From Cyprinodon diabolis (lineage: Eukaryota; Chordata; Actinopteri; Cyprinodontiformes; Cyprinodontidae), in contig CM060064.1 of NCBI GenBank assembly GCA_030533445.1, forward strand, positions 44,597,787 through 44,661,786: DNA of 64,000 nt, in the 5' to 3' direction. This document shows, piece after piece, positions 12,025 to 23,219 of the stretch. The translations under genes and the position numbers were made by a program. Position 1 is the stretch's first letter. Every line of letters begins with the position of its first letter. The notes beneath the pieces were generated by a model, which saw nothing but the letters and a program-made list of their open reading frames with translations, had not been told where the DNA came from and made no database searches.

Positions 12025-12470
12025 GTCCGGTGTGTAAAGTGCTTCATAAATAAACTTGGTATGGTATGGTATGGTATGTCCGATGATGACATCAGACAAG
12101 TTGTTTAACGGTGAAAATGTAAAAAGCATCAAAATAGTCTCAGAAAAGTCATAAAAAAATTTTTTTATATGTATTAGCATTCTTTAGAGAGTTTAGGACA
12201 GAAATAAGTAATTTTAGTACCATAATTACTTTATTTATGGAAACCCGGATGTATATTTGGTTGTGCAAATCATCTGATGGTATGGATCATGCTTCTGGGA
12301 TGGATGTGTTGCACTAGGCCAACACACCCCCAAATATCATGTGTTGAATATCAACAAGTCATATCTGCTGACTTCTAAGACTTTAACATATACAAGTTGG
12401 ATCTTTCTAAATTAATGATATGTATAATATGTCAGAATTTTATCATTTGACTATGTACACCTGACCTTCT

Positions 12471-12695
12471 TAATAATAATAATTGAACTTTATTGATTTC
12501 AAACTGGAGAATTATAGCTCTGCTTTTAACCGATCCCCTTGGGGAGCAGTGGGCAGCCATTATGTGGCGCCCAGAGAGCAGTGTGGGGTTAAGGGTCTTG
12601 CTCAGGGACCAAGAGTGGCAATCTGTGAGAGTGGGGTGCGAACTCAGAATCTCAGGATTCCAAGCTTTATGCCCTAACCACCAGGCCGCCACTCT
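12471..12695 (-). mobile_element. tRNA-derived SINE, minus strand
   Basis: On the minus strand the head carries an A-box-like GGCCTGGTGGTTAGGGC and a B-box-like GAGTTCGCACCCC (12633-12645). A conserved body follows (CTTAACCCCACACTGCTC, GCCCACTGCTCCCC), then an AATAAAG tail ending in ATT repeats. It shares this body with the + strand SINE at 42597-42812. SINEs of this type need LINE-encoded proteins to move. Confidence 0.85.
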
Positions 12696-13350
12696 TATTA
12701 TGATATTTTAATTATTAAGGGAGAATCCTCTCCAACTGACCAAGGTTAATTACGATTAGCAACACTTTTTTGCTTATATTCCACTGGCCATCAGAGAACT
12801 AGTTACTTACTAAGCTCCATAATAAATTAACCAATTATAACAACACTGTGTGCCTGTAAACCCAGTTATTAGCTTCATTTGGGACATATGATCTTTGAGG
12901 GTAACATGCAGCACTTGGTGTGCAGCGATGCTCTTTGTGGACTGCTCTTCACAAAGTCGGATCCAGTAGCGACTGAGTCATGTGACATGAGAGCAAGCAA
13001 GACTAAAGGTTGGTTTTAAAAACAAAACCGAAGTCACACTTTCCTCATGAGACATTTTTTGGGTGTAATCTAGAGGGATGAATGTTAAGTACAATTGACT
13101 CCAACGATGTAAAAGCAGCGGAAAAGATCAGAGTTACGCTGATGGCTCTGACCAGTGAGGGCTTTTTTAACCATTAATAAGATTTTGAACACTACGCTGT
13201 GAGCTTTAGGTAGCCGGTGTAAAGACCTCAGCAGTGGACCGATACGATGCTCTCGTCTTGTTTTTGTAAGAACTCTTGCTGCAGCATTTTCTAATTGAAA
13301 TGACAGACCTTGTAAAGGATCTGTAATTTGCTGATTATTGGAAAATTGAT
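12696..13350. other. No recognisable gene
   Basis: Moderately AT-rich DNA without conserved coding, RNA or bounded repeat structure that I can identify. Confidence 0.5.
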
Positions 13351-13354
13351 TTAA

Positions 13355-13673
13355 CCCTTTAAAGCCCGATCCAAGAATAAAACAAAATAGAAAATTACTT
13401 TTTTTTGGTTTGAAGTCCTTATTTGGCCTTTTAACAAAATATGTAAAAGAGAAAACAGAAATACATTTTTGATATTAATAATTTATTACTATGCGATAAG
13501 TCAAGATTATTTTTTGTGTAGTCTAGTCTTCTGCCTTCTGTTATCAGGTATATCTGATTGTGTACAATAGGATTTTGAGCAAAGTTCTTACCATTAAATT
13601 ATGCAAAAGGTGTCAGACGCAAAACATTTCAGAAACCGTATTTATCAAATACGATACATTTGGCATTACAGGG
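13355..13673. mobile_element. TTAA-target MITE (piggyBac-like), copy 1
   Basis: TTAA directly precedes CCCTTTAAAG at the left, and GCATTACAGGG directly precedes TTAA at the right (13674-13677). A TTAA duplication with CCC...GGG ends is the hallmark of piggyBac-type elements. A second copy at 57575-57882 is near-identical across its length with the same TTAA edges, which confirms the boundaries. There is no coding capacity. Confidence 0.85.
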
Positions 13674-13677
13674 TTAA

Positions 13678-14755
13678 GCTTTCAATGGAAAATTCCTGAA
13701 GATGAATCATAATGATCTAAAGGAAACCTTCAGTTTCATCCTAAATGGCTAAAAAGGAAGATTTCAGAATTGCCACAACAATATCAGAACTTAAATCTGA
13801 CTGAGAGATGGCTAAAAAAACTAAACTGAAAAACAGAGAGGCAGTCATCCCTTCTCGGGGGCTCCTCTGCCAGGTTTATTTTTCTACAGCCAAAACATTT
13901 GTTATTTGGACTTGGATGTATTTTAGATTTAAGTCAAGTCCGAAAATTAAAACTCTCCAAATCAAGCCTTCGTAAACCTTAAGGTTTTTGGTCAAAGCCT
14001 GACTGGTATCTATCTAATTAAAAACCTACTATGGACCATGATTCTGCCACTTTTGCTGAGTCAACAATACCTTTCTGAAATGTTCCAGTTTGGTATCATC
14101 AGAACAGATAAGTGTTTGGTTCTGGATTTTACTCCTGTTTGTAATTTCCTTTGGAAGAACGTGAATATGTCTGACAGACAGATATTCCAGGCATATTCAA
14201 TAAAGGTTGAAAACATTAAAACACAACCAGCAGTTGCTGGAAGTTTCTTTTGCATTTTACCTTTTTCTTCAAGATGTTTCTTTTCATCAAATCAAGAAAT
14301 TTAAAGTAGTTGTGATCATACTGTTTTTGCAACATTTTTTTCTAGCTATCAATAAATATTTTTACTGTAGCATATAGATACTCCAAAACCCTGACCAACC
14401 AGGGTGCAGACCAGGAAGCAGAGGCGTAGTTTAACACACCTCACTGCAGCTTCTCTACTGTTACCCACTCATTACTCCATCCAGACAGTGTCTTGCCAAC
14501 AACCAAAATCTAATAAATTGGAAAAGATTCCCAAAGGAGTAAATCATGATAATCTAATTAAAATCAAAATAACTCTCCTCAAAATGTGAATAGTCCCACA
14601 CATTCTTATCTTCATACTTTCGACCTTGTGCGGACATTGAATTGAATTAAAAGTCCTATGTACAGTACCGTTGAACATTTCATAGCATTTGCCAGCCAGA
14701 TCTCAGATCTGCCAATGCTAATGGTAATGCTAACACTAACCTTTGGTAATTTCTC
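13678..14755. other. No recognisable gene
   Basis: AT-rich DNA. Open frames of up to 88 codons overlap on both strands near 14.04-14.30 kb, but neither shows a domain or splice context. Confidence 0.5.
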
Positions 14756-15175
14756 GGCTCTATTAATTCAATTAAATTCAGTTTATTTATACAGCGCCAA
14801 TTCACAACACATGTCATCTCAAGGCACTTTAGAGTTCACCAGATCATCCAATTGATTCAAAGTTTTCTGTCTAAGGAAAACCAGTTGATTGCATCGACTC
14901 ATTGACTGGAAGGCAATCCCTAACACTAAGCATGCTTGTAGCGACAGTGGAGAGGAAAAACTCCCTTTTAAAAGGAAGAAACCTCCAGCAGAACCAGGCT
15001 TAGTGTGACTGGCCATCTGCTGAGGCCGACTGGGGTTCAAGGAGACAGAAGCAGAGACACAAAAAGCAGCTGTAAAAGGCGGCCCCGTCCAGGAAACACA
15101 CAGCCAGGCAGACGAGCTCCGAGCCAGCTCCCATGTTAGAGGATGAAGAGAGCAAATCCTGCCAGTCACTAAAAA
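14756..15175. repeat. Dispersed repeat, class unassigned
   Basis: It begins with an ATTCAATT-type run and TTTATTTATACAGCGCCAAT, followed by CATCTCAAGGCACTTTAGAG and a GC-richer body with AGGAAGAAACCTCCAGCAGA. The first ~90 bases recur at 34931-35030, which shows it is interspersed. No target duplication or coding domain is visible, so I leave the class open. Confidence 0.65.
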
Positions 15176-16658
15176 GTTAAGGAGCTACTAGGATGTTGCA
15201 ATGGCTGATCTCTGTCTGAATATTACTATTGTAAATAATACGAAACAAAATATAAATATAATCATATAATGTACTAATCCTATTGGTGTTAACCATTTCC
15301 TGTCAATGTTAGCATTTAAACAAAGGTGTTTATTAATTTTGGACCCGTCAAAATTCATAAAATTCATAAAGAAATAACTATTTTCTTTTGAGTAAAATTA
15401 ATACTTTTATCTGCTCCAATCTAGACATTATCTGGATGTATTATTTTAATAAAATTGTTTGGATGAAAGATATATTTCTATTACCTTTAACTGAGATTCT
15501 AAATATATTTATTAAGAGGCCCCAGAAAATTAGCAATACTGTTAACAAGAATCATCGTTTCCATGCAGAGACACATATTCATATTGAAGAGGAGCTTTTG
15601 AACATTTCAGTGCTAATTAGGTCTAAAACTAAAAGATGCAACTTATCAGACATCAGGAATATTTCTGCTGAGGTAGAACTTCAGTTCAGATTAATAAATG
15701 CAAATAAATAAAGAAAGAATGTTACCATTAAATCAGAATGGACATCAGCTTATTTGTTTTCAATTGGTGCAGATACATAAAATGTGGAAACGGTTCACGT
15801 CCAAACAGATTTTGAATATTAACGCATTCAGAGACCGTCTCTAATATCCCTTATGCTCCACCCTCGCTTTTTATTCAAAGATTTTTGTGTTGTCTTTATT
15901 TCTCAACCTATTTTTCATCAGGTCATATTTTCAAAGATTGCTAAATTAAAGACTATAAAAAACAAATCAAAGAAAATACTCATCAGAGATCCCCCCTCCC
16001 GCCCCCCAGCTTTTCTTCAAAGCAGCAGAATTTAAAAAAGCTAATTAAACATGTAAGTAGGAAGAGCTAACAGAAGCTTAATTTGTTTTTTTTTAATCAC
16101 ATTTAAAGATACAGCTTTAGAGCATTTCAGCTGAATTTCTCTGAACCGCTTGATGAACACAGTTTCTGCAGTGGTTCTTCTGCAAACTATGAACTTTTAT
16201 TTTTACTATAGATCGTATTTTTAACTTGGTATCACTGAATTCTTGATTATAAAGAATTACTGAAGACTGTTTCGTAGGGGTATAGGGCATCTCTCTGTCT
16301 AGTGCAAAAATACAATGACTTAAAATGTGTGTATTTTTATTAGTGTTAATTGTTTAAATCAGAAGGAACCAAAGCACTGATAATCTATTTAATGTTTAAA
16401 ATGTTTTTCCATCTTTATGATAAGTTAAAACAAATTTTATGAAGTATAGTTATTGACCTGGATAAAGAACTTCAGGTACGGTTATTGTCATGGATTTCTT
16501 CAACCGTTTCTTAAAATCTATTATAACCTTCGGTATGAGTTCAAATTTTCATAGTTAAATACTTTCTAAGGTATTTTTCACTTTATTAAATAATGTATGA
16601 TAATAAGATAAATATCATAAGTATTCTTGAAGTCACAATATTTATAAAACAAGATTAC
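15176..16658. other. AT-rich DNA, nothing recognised
   Basis: No conserved ORF, RNA or bounded repeat. A 107-codon frame at 15388-15711 has AT-biased composition and no identifiable domain. Confidence 0.5.
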
Positions 16659-16662
16659 TTAA

Positions 16663-17321
16663 AGGTATACTATGCAACCGGTGTTGATTTTCCAGCGAGG
16701 CTCCCCCCAGAGGGCGAAAGTAAAAGTGCACTGTCGTAAATATGCTCAGCTGTTCTCCTGGTTTCTCCATCAAGCAGACAGGCGAACGCAACGAATGACT
16801 AACACAGTGAAAGTATGAACATGCACACAGAGAGAGAAACCATTCCAATGTTACTTACAATCGCATCAGCAGAAACGCGAGGTCCGCGTCAACCTTGCAG
16901 CCTTCTTTTTTTTTTTTAGCTCTCGCCATTCGGAAAAAGCTTGCCCGATGTTCACCCGTGTACGACTCCTCTCTCTGTCCGGAGCCCTTTTCCTCTTTCT
17001 TGCCTGCTCCGACATGAGCTTTTGCTGTTTTCACGCTGGTTCCGCCATTATAACTGCACAGAGATTGCCACTGCGCTAGCAACGAGCATGCTTTTAACTG
17101 GGGGCGTGTAGCAGTTCTCGCCGTAAAGCAAGACCGACTCTCGCGAGACTTCTGAGCCTGTGGGTGCGGGCCGAGGGCTCCTGCAATTGAAAGTGCGGTA
17201 TTTCCCCCACAGACCACCAGGGCGGCCGAGAATACCTTTGTTAAACCTGAAATGACTCATTTAATCATCCAAAACGTTATGGAACACATTAATTAACTGA
17301 AAAATGTTGCATAGTGTGCCT
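16663..17321. mobile_element. TTAA-target MITE with GC-rich core
   Basis: TTAA (16659-16662) precedes AGGTATACTATGCAAC, and TTGCATAGTGTGCCT precedes TTAA (17322-17325). The ends are about 16-bp inverted repeats with three mismatches. A TTAA duplication fits piggyBac or Kolobok; the ends differ from the 13355 family. The 659-bp body is unusually GC-rich from about 16.68 to 17.22 kb and includes a perfect TCTCGCGAGA palindrome at 17139-17148. A 120-codon minus-strand frame there has no known domain. Confidence 0.75.
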
Positions 17322-17325
17322 TTAA

Positions 17326-19481
17326 ACTATCTGTTTGGGATGGCCTCTAGTGGCCTCTAGTGGCAAAAACAGAAAGTTGCATCCAAATCCATATTTTGAA
17401 TTCAATGAAGCTGCAAAAAGAGGCTCATGACCTGCATGAGAATCATTTTTGTTTATTCTGTTTGGAATTTTTTTAAGCAACGTTATGAAACTTATCCACC
17501 AGGGAACGCCTGATCTGGAACTTCCAGGTTTAACAACATTACACGGTCGCTTAATGAACTGGTTTCCCTCTGTGTTTTGGAATCTCCTAGCAGACAAATT
17601 TAGAAAACATCAAGTTCCTAGTTAATTCAAAGCTAAATCCTACACCTGAAAACTAAAAATGTGTCTAATCTGGTAAGGTTCTGGTCTGTTTTATTGGCTT
17701 AGCTTGCTCTAATGTTTAAGAGGAGAACAGCATCCTGCACAGAGAATCAATATGCACCAAGTGCAGTTTACTGACCTAAAAAAATCATTTAATGTATCTC
17801 AAGCTAAGCTAATTCTAGTTCCATAGTGTTGCTTTAACAGCGTGTTGTTCTGACAATATAAATCGTTTTGCTATGCTACTAAAACCATTACAATTATCCC
17901 AATAATGCCTTATTTCCCAATAGTAAAACAATAAAGGACTGTCTCATTTTTATTTTAAATCTTATATTTAATAAATTGAAATTTAATTCTTGAAATTACA
18001 GCAAAACCAATGGTTACCTTCTAGAAAAGAAAAATAAAGTATTTCATTATAATTATATTATATTATTAATTAATTAAAGCTAACTGACATTGTATATATA
18101 TATATATTTTTCTTTCTTTTTTAAACAAAGATTCCATTTGTTTATTTCCTTAAGTCAAGATTACATTTTTTTTCAGCTCTTTCTGACGACTTCATAAAAA
18201 TCCTGATGTGTTTTTTCTGTTTGTGGTTTTAAAGATAAAGTGATTCAAATATTTTCTGAGATGTTTTACCTGTAATTTTCTCTGTCTAGAGTTGGTGCAT
18301 GTTTAAAATAAGCATGTTCTTTCTTCAAGCTGTATTTTCTTCCTTTCTGAACCAGGGAATGTTCCAGATTCAGCTGTGAAGCCAGTTAATCAGCCGCTAT
18401 CACATCCAGATGTGGTTTTGGAGTTGCACGATAATTTAACACCTTTTTTGTTTTTCTTATTGCATGACTCCCGCTAATGATGAACTGCATGGCGTGCTGT
18501 TGTGTATCTATTAAGTATCTAAAACCGTTTTGTGTTTTTGCTGTCTTGTTCCGTTTCTGTATGTAAATGTGCTTCAGGAAGGATTTTCTGTCTTTATTGA
18601 TGTTCTTGTTTTCTCTTCACTTTGTGTTGTGCATTGTGTTTGTTATGTTTTGGTGGCTGTTGTATGGTTGGCTGTTGTTGTTTTTCCTTCGACCCTAAAT
18701 GCCACTCTGAATCCTTTCGTGTTGCACACAAGCTTTCCCCTTCTGATTTTGGCTCCCTCCTACTTTTAGCCTTCCTTTCCTCTCCTTTCCTCTCCTCTCC
18801 TATGTTGATGAGATACGGTGATTTCTCTTAGGGGAGGCGTCAGTCCATCCTAGTGCAGCCCCGACTTGCGCCTGTCCCACCCCGAGTAGCCAGGTAATAA
18901 CCCAAACCGCCAATCTCTCTCTCTCCATCCATCACTGCTGTTTCTTCTCCACCTCCACTGTTCTCTGTGTGCATCCCTGTCCATAAGCAGCCCCTTGTAA
19001 AACCCGCAGCAGGCTGACACACTGACAGCCCCGCTTTCTTTTCCCATTCATCTTCACTGGAAAATACAAAGAGGTCTGTCACAGAATGCTTGCACAGCGT
19101 TTACGAAAGGACCTGATGGGAAAAATGTCAACAAATCATTTCAGATATGAAAATTTGTGCACGACTCAGGAGGCGGTGTCCATCTGAAACCAAGAATCCT
19201 GTGGTGTGGAGGTCCTTCAGAGGCTGCTATATAAATCAGTCTTTGCAGCTTCAATACTCCAAATAGCCGACATTCAAAAACGCATAAAGATTATTTTATA
19301 TAACAATTATATAACAATCGAAAAACTAAATTACACAAGCAGTTGTTGTCATTATCTTAAAGGTTATTTTTTTTGTTGGGAAACATCAATTACATTCATG
19401 TAATTCAGTATTATTTTCTGGAACTCAGATAACTTTTATAGAATATAGGTTACTTGGACTTTATGCAAGTTATCACTTAGG
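17326..19481. other. Non-coding apart from one candidate exon
   Basis: AT-rich sequence with a short (TA)n run near 18094. From about 18.75 to 18.83 kb it becomes strongly pyrimidine-rich just before the candidate exon at 18832. I see no other gene or bounded element. Confidence 0.45.
18832..18896 (+). CDS. Candidate internal exon, unrecognised
   Basis: A CT-rich stretch ends in TTCTCTTAG. About 65 bases follow, then a GTAATAAC donor at 18897. Two frames are open: one gives GRRQSILVQPRLAPVPPR and the other EASVHPSAAPTCACPTPSSQ. A slightly later acceptor (AG then GCGTCAG) would give a phase-0 exon in the second frame. The splice sites are plausible, but the peptide is short and proline-rich and I do not recognise it. 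It may be chance. Confidence 0.22.
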
Positions 19482-20218
19482 CAAGGGTTCGCAACCTGTG
19501 GCTCCAGAGCCACATGTGGCTCCAGAGCCACATGTGGCTCTTTGGACCCTCCACAGCAGCTCTCAATAGTGGCTAAAATTTATATAAAGAGCTAAATAAT
19601 GTACTATAAGATAAATACCGGTCTTAAAAGCTTTAGTGGTTTTTATAAGATGGATAAGAAGAACTTTTAAAAGAACCAGAAATATGTTTTTAGAGCCCAT
19701 TTTTCTTTTAATTAGCTTGGAATTTCTGTGTTTTTATACTATTTTAAAAGCTAAAAATACATACTCTGCAAAAAATGAAATCTCAATAAGTCATTTTTTT
19801 CTTAAAATAAGTGCATTTTTCTTGAATTGAGGAGGTAAGTGAGACACTTTGCCAATGGAACAAGACAATTTACATTTAAAATAAGAAAAAGTAATTGCAT
19901 TGTCTTATTTCAAGTGAATAATATCTAATTTTCTTATTTGAAGAGTAAAAATACTGATTCCATTGGCAAATCATCTGATTTACCTACTAAATTGAAGGCT
20001 TAATACACTTATTTTAAGAATTTCTCACTTCTTTCTAGATCGTTTTTGCAGTGTAAATTGTTGTTTGTTTAAGATGGCAACTAATTTCCTAAACGAGATA
20101 ATGAAAAAAATAAAATAGGTTGTTTTCTGAAGTCATTCTTTGCGGCATAAAACAACTTTTACCTGTTTGACCCGTGGGGCAAAATGGCTCTTTGGATATG
20201 AAAGGTTGCAGACCCATG
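19482..20218 (+). mobile_element. hAT-like MITE with nested foldback repeat
   Basis: It begins CAAGGGTTCGCAACCTGTGG and ends GGTTGCAGACCCATG; the ends are imperfect inverted repeats. The motif TGGCTCTTTGGA occurs near both ends, and an 18-bp unit (TGGCTCCAGAGCCACATG) is tandemly doubled at the left. Flanks ACTTAGG and ACTTATGG look like a decayed 8-bp duplication. A diverged relative lies at 35994-36402. The interior contains the separate repeat at 19763-20053, a later insertion. Confidence 0.6.
19763..20053 (+). mobile_element. CTGCAAAAA foldback MITE, copy 1
   Basis: It starts CTGCAAAAAATG and ends TTTTTGCAGTG, with inner mirrored segments (CACTTTGCCAATGGAACAAG against CCATTGGCAAATCATC). 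Copies with the same order occur at 24123-24356, 31583-31849 and, inverted and interrupted, 35158-35975. There is no coding capacity; the superfamily is not settled. Confidence 0.75.
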
Positions 20219-20407
20219 ACTTATGGTTATCACTTAAAAAAAAAAAAAAAATTGTCACAGGAGATAAATGACCAGAGCACAGACCTGGAGAGTGAGGGAA
20301 ATAACTCCAGGAGTCATTTCTGCAGCACCTCTATTTTGTGCTGGCATTACAGCGGCCCAATCAGTATCAAGAGCGACTCATTCAGTGTAAATTCTCAAAC
20401 ATTTTAT

Positions 20408-20739
20408 TTCTAATTTTGGAACGGTATCAGAGAATGCGTCACGCAGGCTGAAGGAGATCTGGAGGAGTTTAAAATAGAAATTAAAAAGAAAAAAGAACAT
20501 TTAGAGAACAGAGATTTATGCAGCAACATGAATGTATCCCAATGAATCGATCGGTGTCTTTGGATGACAGATTTCTGTGGATTTTTGGTTTGCAGGATAG
20601 AGGGTGTTACCTATGCACTGAAAAAAAATCAAAATCTAGATAAGTAATTTTTCCTTAAAATAAGTGCATTTGTTATTGAATTTTTTTTTCTAATTTTGGA
20701 ACGGTATCAGAGAATGCGTCACGCAGGCTGAAGGAGATC
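20408..20739. repeat. 52-bp direct duplication around a copied insert
   Basis: A 52-base segment (20408-20459, containing GGAACGGTATCAGAGAATGC) is repeated exactly at 20688-20739. Between the copies, about 215 bases (20467 to about 20682) match 23974-24187 almost perfectly, including the first part of the foldback MITE at 24123. The MITE start is complete at 24 kb and cut off here, so this is the copy and 24 kb the likely donor. The arrangement resembles repair of a break with a templated insert. Confidence 0.85.
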
Positions 20740-22228
20740 CGCAACGTGTTGCATCACTAATGCTAAGCAACAGAAAGCGGATCAGGGTGGATTTCGGTGC
20801 TGTGTTCACTAAAGACCGGTGGAAATTGTTTGGAAACAGACTGGAGCGTCTAAAGAAGTGGGTTTTGATCTTGTTCTTTGGTCTGGACCAGGATCAGCAG
20901 GAGTCATTTACATCTGAGATTTGATTACTCATGTTCTGAAACCCGAGATGTAAAGTAACAAAGTACGAATACTTAGTAGACATTTTGTAGAAATATTTCT
21001 ATCTATACTTTACTGGAGTAATTATTTTTTAGGCAGCTTTTGACTTCTACTCCTTACCATTTAAGAAAATAGACTCATTAGTTTTGTTTCATTTAAGTTC
21101 ATTTTCATTATGGCCTGTTAGTATAAAAAAAAAAAAAAATAAATCCATCAAACTAATTCGTTTCATCCAGACAATTAATTTCTTTGTGGTTAGACTCGGT
21201 GCTGCCGCAACTTGTTGTTCACCACATACAAAAATAAAGCTTTTCAAGATGATACGACGTTACATTTCACACAGCTAACAGTTTTAGTTATAAAACTCAG
21301 AAAATTCAGTATAATGGTTATTATTATTATTATTTTGATTATATAATAATCCAAATAGCTGCCCTTATTTTTTTTAGCGATTTGGAAATTTTTCATTAAA
21401 TTCTAAAAATGTGAGAAACTCAGGATAGATAATATTTATAGTTTATAATTTTATGAAGGCATTAGTTGCTGCCATGTGACCAAGTTATTCAGTAGAATGA
21501 GTCTCAAATCAGAGTTTTAGTTTCTTTGTGGTAATAGATTAGATTAGATTAGATTAACCTTAAACCTCTATTCCATAGTGAAAATGTGAGGAGAATCAAG
21601 ACATTCCTGTTTTCGTTTTGGTTTGTCTTTAAACATTATAATCAAAATAGCTGCCATTACTTTTTTTGTGGCATTTTTATGCTGAATTTCTTTACAGCTG
21701 AAGTTCTCACGCATCAATACATCAGCTGGTTTCTGAAAGTTACAAGGTTCTTTAAAATCACTTTGAAAATTAGACAGAAATGCAATTAAATTAGAACATT
21801 TATATGCATTTTTTAAAACGTATGTACCTTTAAATGCATGAACTTTATAATACGCAAATATTTTCAAAAGTGACTACTCTAATGCTTTAACTTGAGTAGA
21901 TGTTTTATTGAGTAACGTTTACTTGTAGTTGAGTAAGATTTGTTTACGAGTATCAATACTTTCACTCAAGTACTACTGTTGAATACTTCATTCACCATTT
22001 TTCCTTAGAATCTCGCTCCATTAATGATCTGTTAGTTACTAAGCTAACTAACTACCTCTACTTCTAGTTTATTAAAGCAAAGCGTGACCTAAATTTATGA
22101 CAATACTTTTTGTATTGCCTGGTTAATTCATTTATACAGATGGAAACGTGGCCATTTCCCATTTTCTTTCTGTTTCTTTGACATTTTTAAAACTTTGCTC
22201 AAACTTTGCTTGACATTTACTTAATTGA
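20740..22228. other. AT-rich DNA with short (AGATT)n run
   Basis: No recognisable gene. A short AGATT pentamer array sits at about 21536-21556, and a related GATTA run begins near 22229. Confidence 0.5.
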
Positions 22229-22366
22229 GGTTAGATTAGATTAGATTAGATGAGCTTTATTGATCTCACAGCGGAGAAATTCACTCGTCACATATCGGCA
22301 TAGAAGTTAGAGAAGGTGCAAGCAAGGAGGAAAAAGGTGCATTAAGAATAAACAATATATATACAG
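22229..22366 (-). repeat. Old repeat tail, split by hAT copy 2
   Basis: After a GATTA pentamer run comes GAGCTTTATTGATCTCACAG, then GCGGAGAAATTCAC, resembling the reverse complement of a non-LTR 3' end. A similar stretch occurs near 60176-60300, including the following AAGGAGGAAAAAGGTGCA-like part. The hAT element at 22367 interrupts it. Confidence 0.45.
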
Positions 22367-23211
22367 TAGGGATGGAACGGTTTATGAAAACCGTCCGAAC
22401 CGTTCGGTTCGACTGTCTCTGTTCGGTTCGTGTGTGTTGCGTTCGGTTCATGCGCTGCTCCTTTTTCTCATAGGTGAAGCGTTTACACTCCAGAGCAGAA
22501 GGTGGCGGTACTGCGACCAAAGCCAACCACCAGTAGTAAACAAGAAGAAGAAGCGAAGCAGCGTAGCCGGGTGTAGCAGAAAAAAATCAGTTGTTGTGGA
22601 GAATTGTGTGGGTATGGTGAGTGGGAAAGAACAGGAGTTGGAAGACGCGCCAGCAGCACTTTATAGGTCTGCTGTATGGGACCACTTTGCATTTAGAGTG
22701 ACCTACGATGACGGCGGAAAGAAATTTGTGGATAAAAGTGCAACAGTGTGCAAACATTGTGCAACACGTTTTGTTTATGCTAACAGCAACACGACCAACA
22801 TGTCATGCTAACCCCGAAATCCCACATACTCCGTCAGCGCTCCGCTGCGCTCCAGACCGCCTGCACAAAGCAAATCCTACAGCCTCCGCTGTGGCTCCCG
22901 TCCGCTCTGCTCTGAGTTCCTAGGAGATCGTAGAGGGCATGCATGAGATGATTAAATTTAAAGCAACAAAACATGCGGAAATGATCCATGGTTTCCGCGG
23001 ATCATTAAAAATAATTACAATTCATTAATTTTTTGGGATTTTTTCATTAATTTCATTAATTTTTATTTTTACATACATTTTTTTTTTGTTTAAAAAAAAA
23101 AAAATTATTTTTCGGTGCAACAATCAACATATACCAAACCGAACCGAAAACCGTGACCTCGAAACCGTGAACCGAACCGAACCGTGGATTTTGTGAACCA
23201 TTCCACCCCTA
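22367..23211 (+). mobile_element. Non-autonomous hAT element, BED family copy 2
   Basis: It starts TAGGGATGGAACGG and ends CCATTCCACCCCTA. An exact 8-bp duplication ATATACAG flanks it (22359-22366 and 23212-23219), which proves a hAT-type insertion of 845 bp. The body matches copy 1 with scattered substitutions. GAACCGTTCGG-type repeats at both ends are the likely transposase-binding region. It retains the BED-finger ORF fragment and nothing else of the transposase. Confidence 0.93.
22614..22811 (+). pseudogene. hAT transposase N-terminus, BED fragment, copy 2
   Basis: 65 codons starting MVSGKEQELE, then ALYRSAVWDHFAFRV and CKHCATRFVYANSNTTNMSC, ending at TAA. It differs from copy 1 by few substitutions and stops at exactly the same place, so the truncation was present in the shared parent before both copies spread. 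The finger lacks its His pair and cannot fold as a standard BED domain. Confidence 0.75.
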
Positions 23212-23219
23212 ATATACAG

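Larger units (their letters stand above)
10868..12077 (+). mobile_element. L2-like LINE 3' end, interrupted by hAT
   Basis: A 5'-truncated non-LTR retrotransposon: the C-terminal end of its ORF2, then a 3'UTR with CAGCACTTTGGTC and AAAGTGCTTCATAAATAAAC, then a short (TATGG)n tail at about 12057-12077. Such a simple-repeat tail is usual for L2-clade elements. The LINE is split by the hAT element at 11127-12024, so the LINE is the older insertion. Confidence 0.8.

Noticed and set aside
14819..15169. 116-codon minus-strand frame
   Set aside because: It lies within a dispersed repeat and has no domain; best explained as chance.
16855..17217. 120-codon minus-strand frame in the TTAA MITE
   Set aside because: High GC content lowers stop frequency there; no domain, no homologous frame seen elsewhere in the window.
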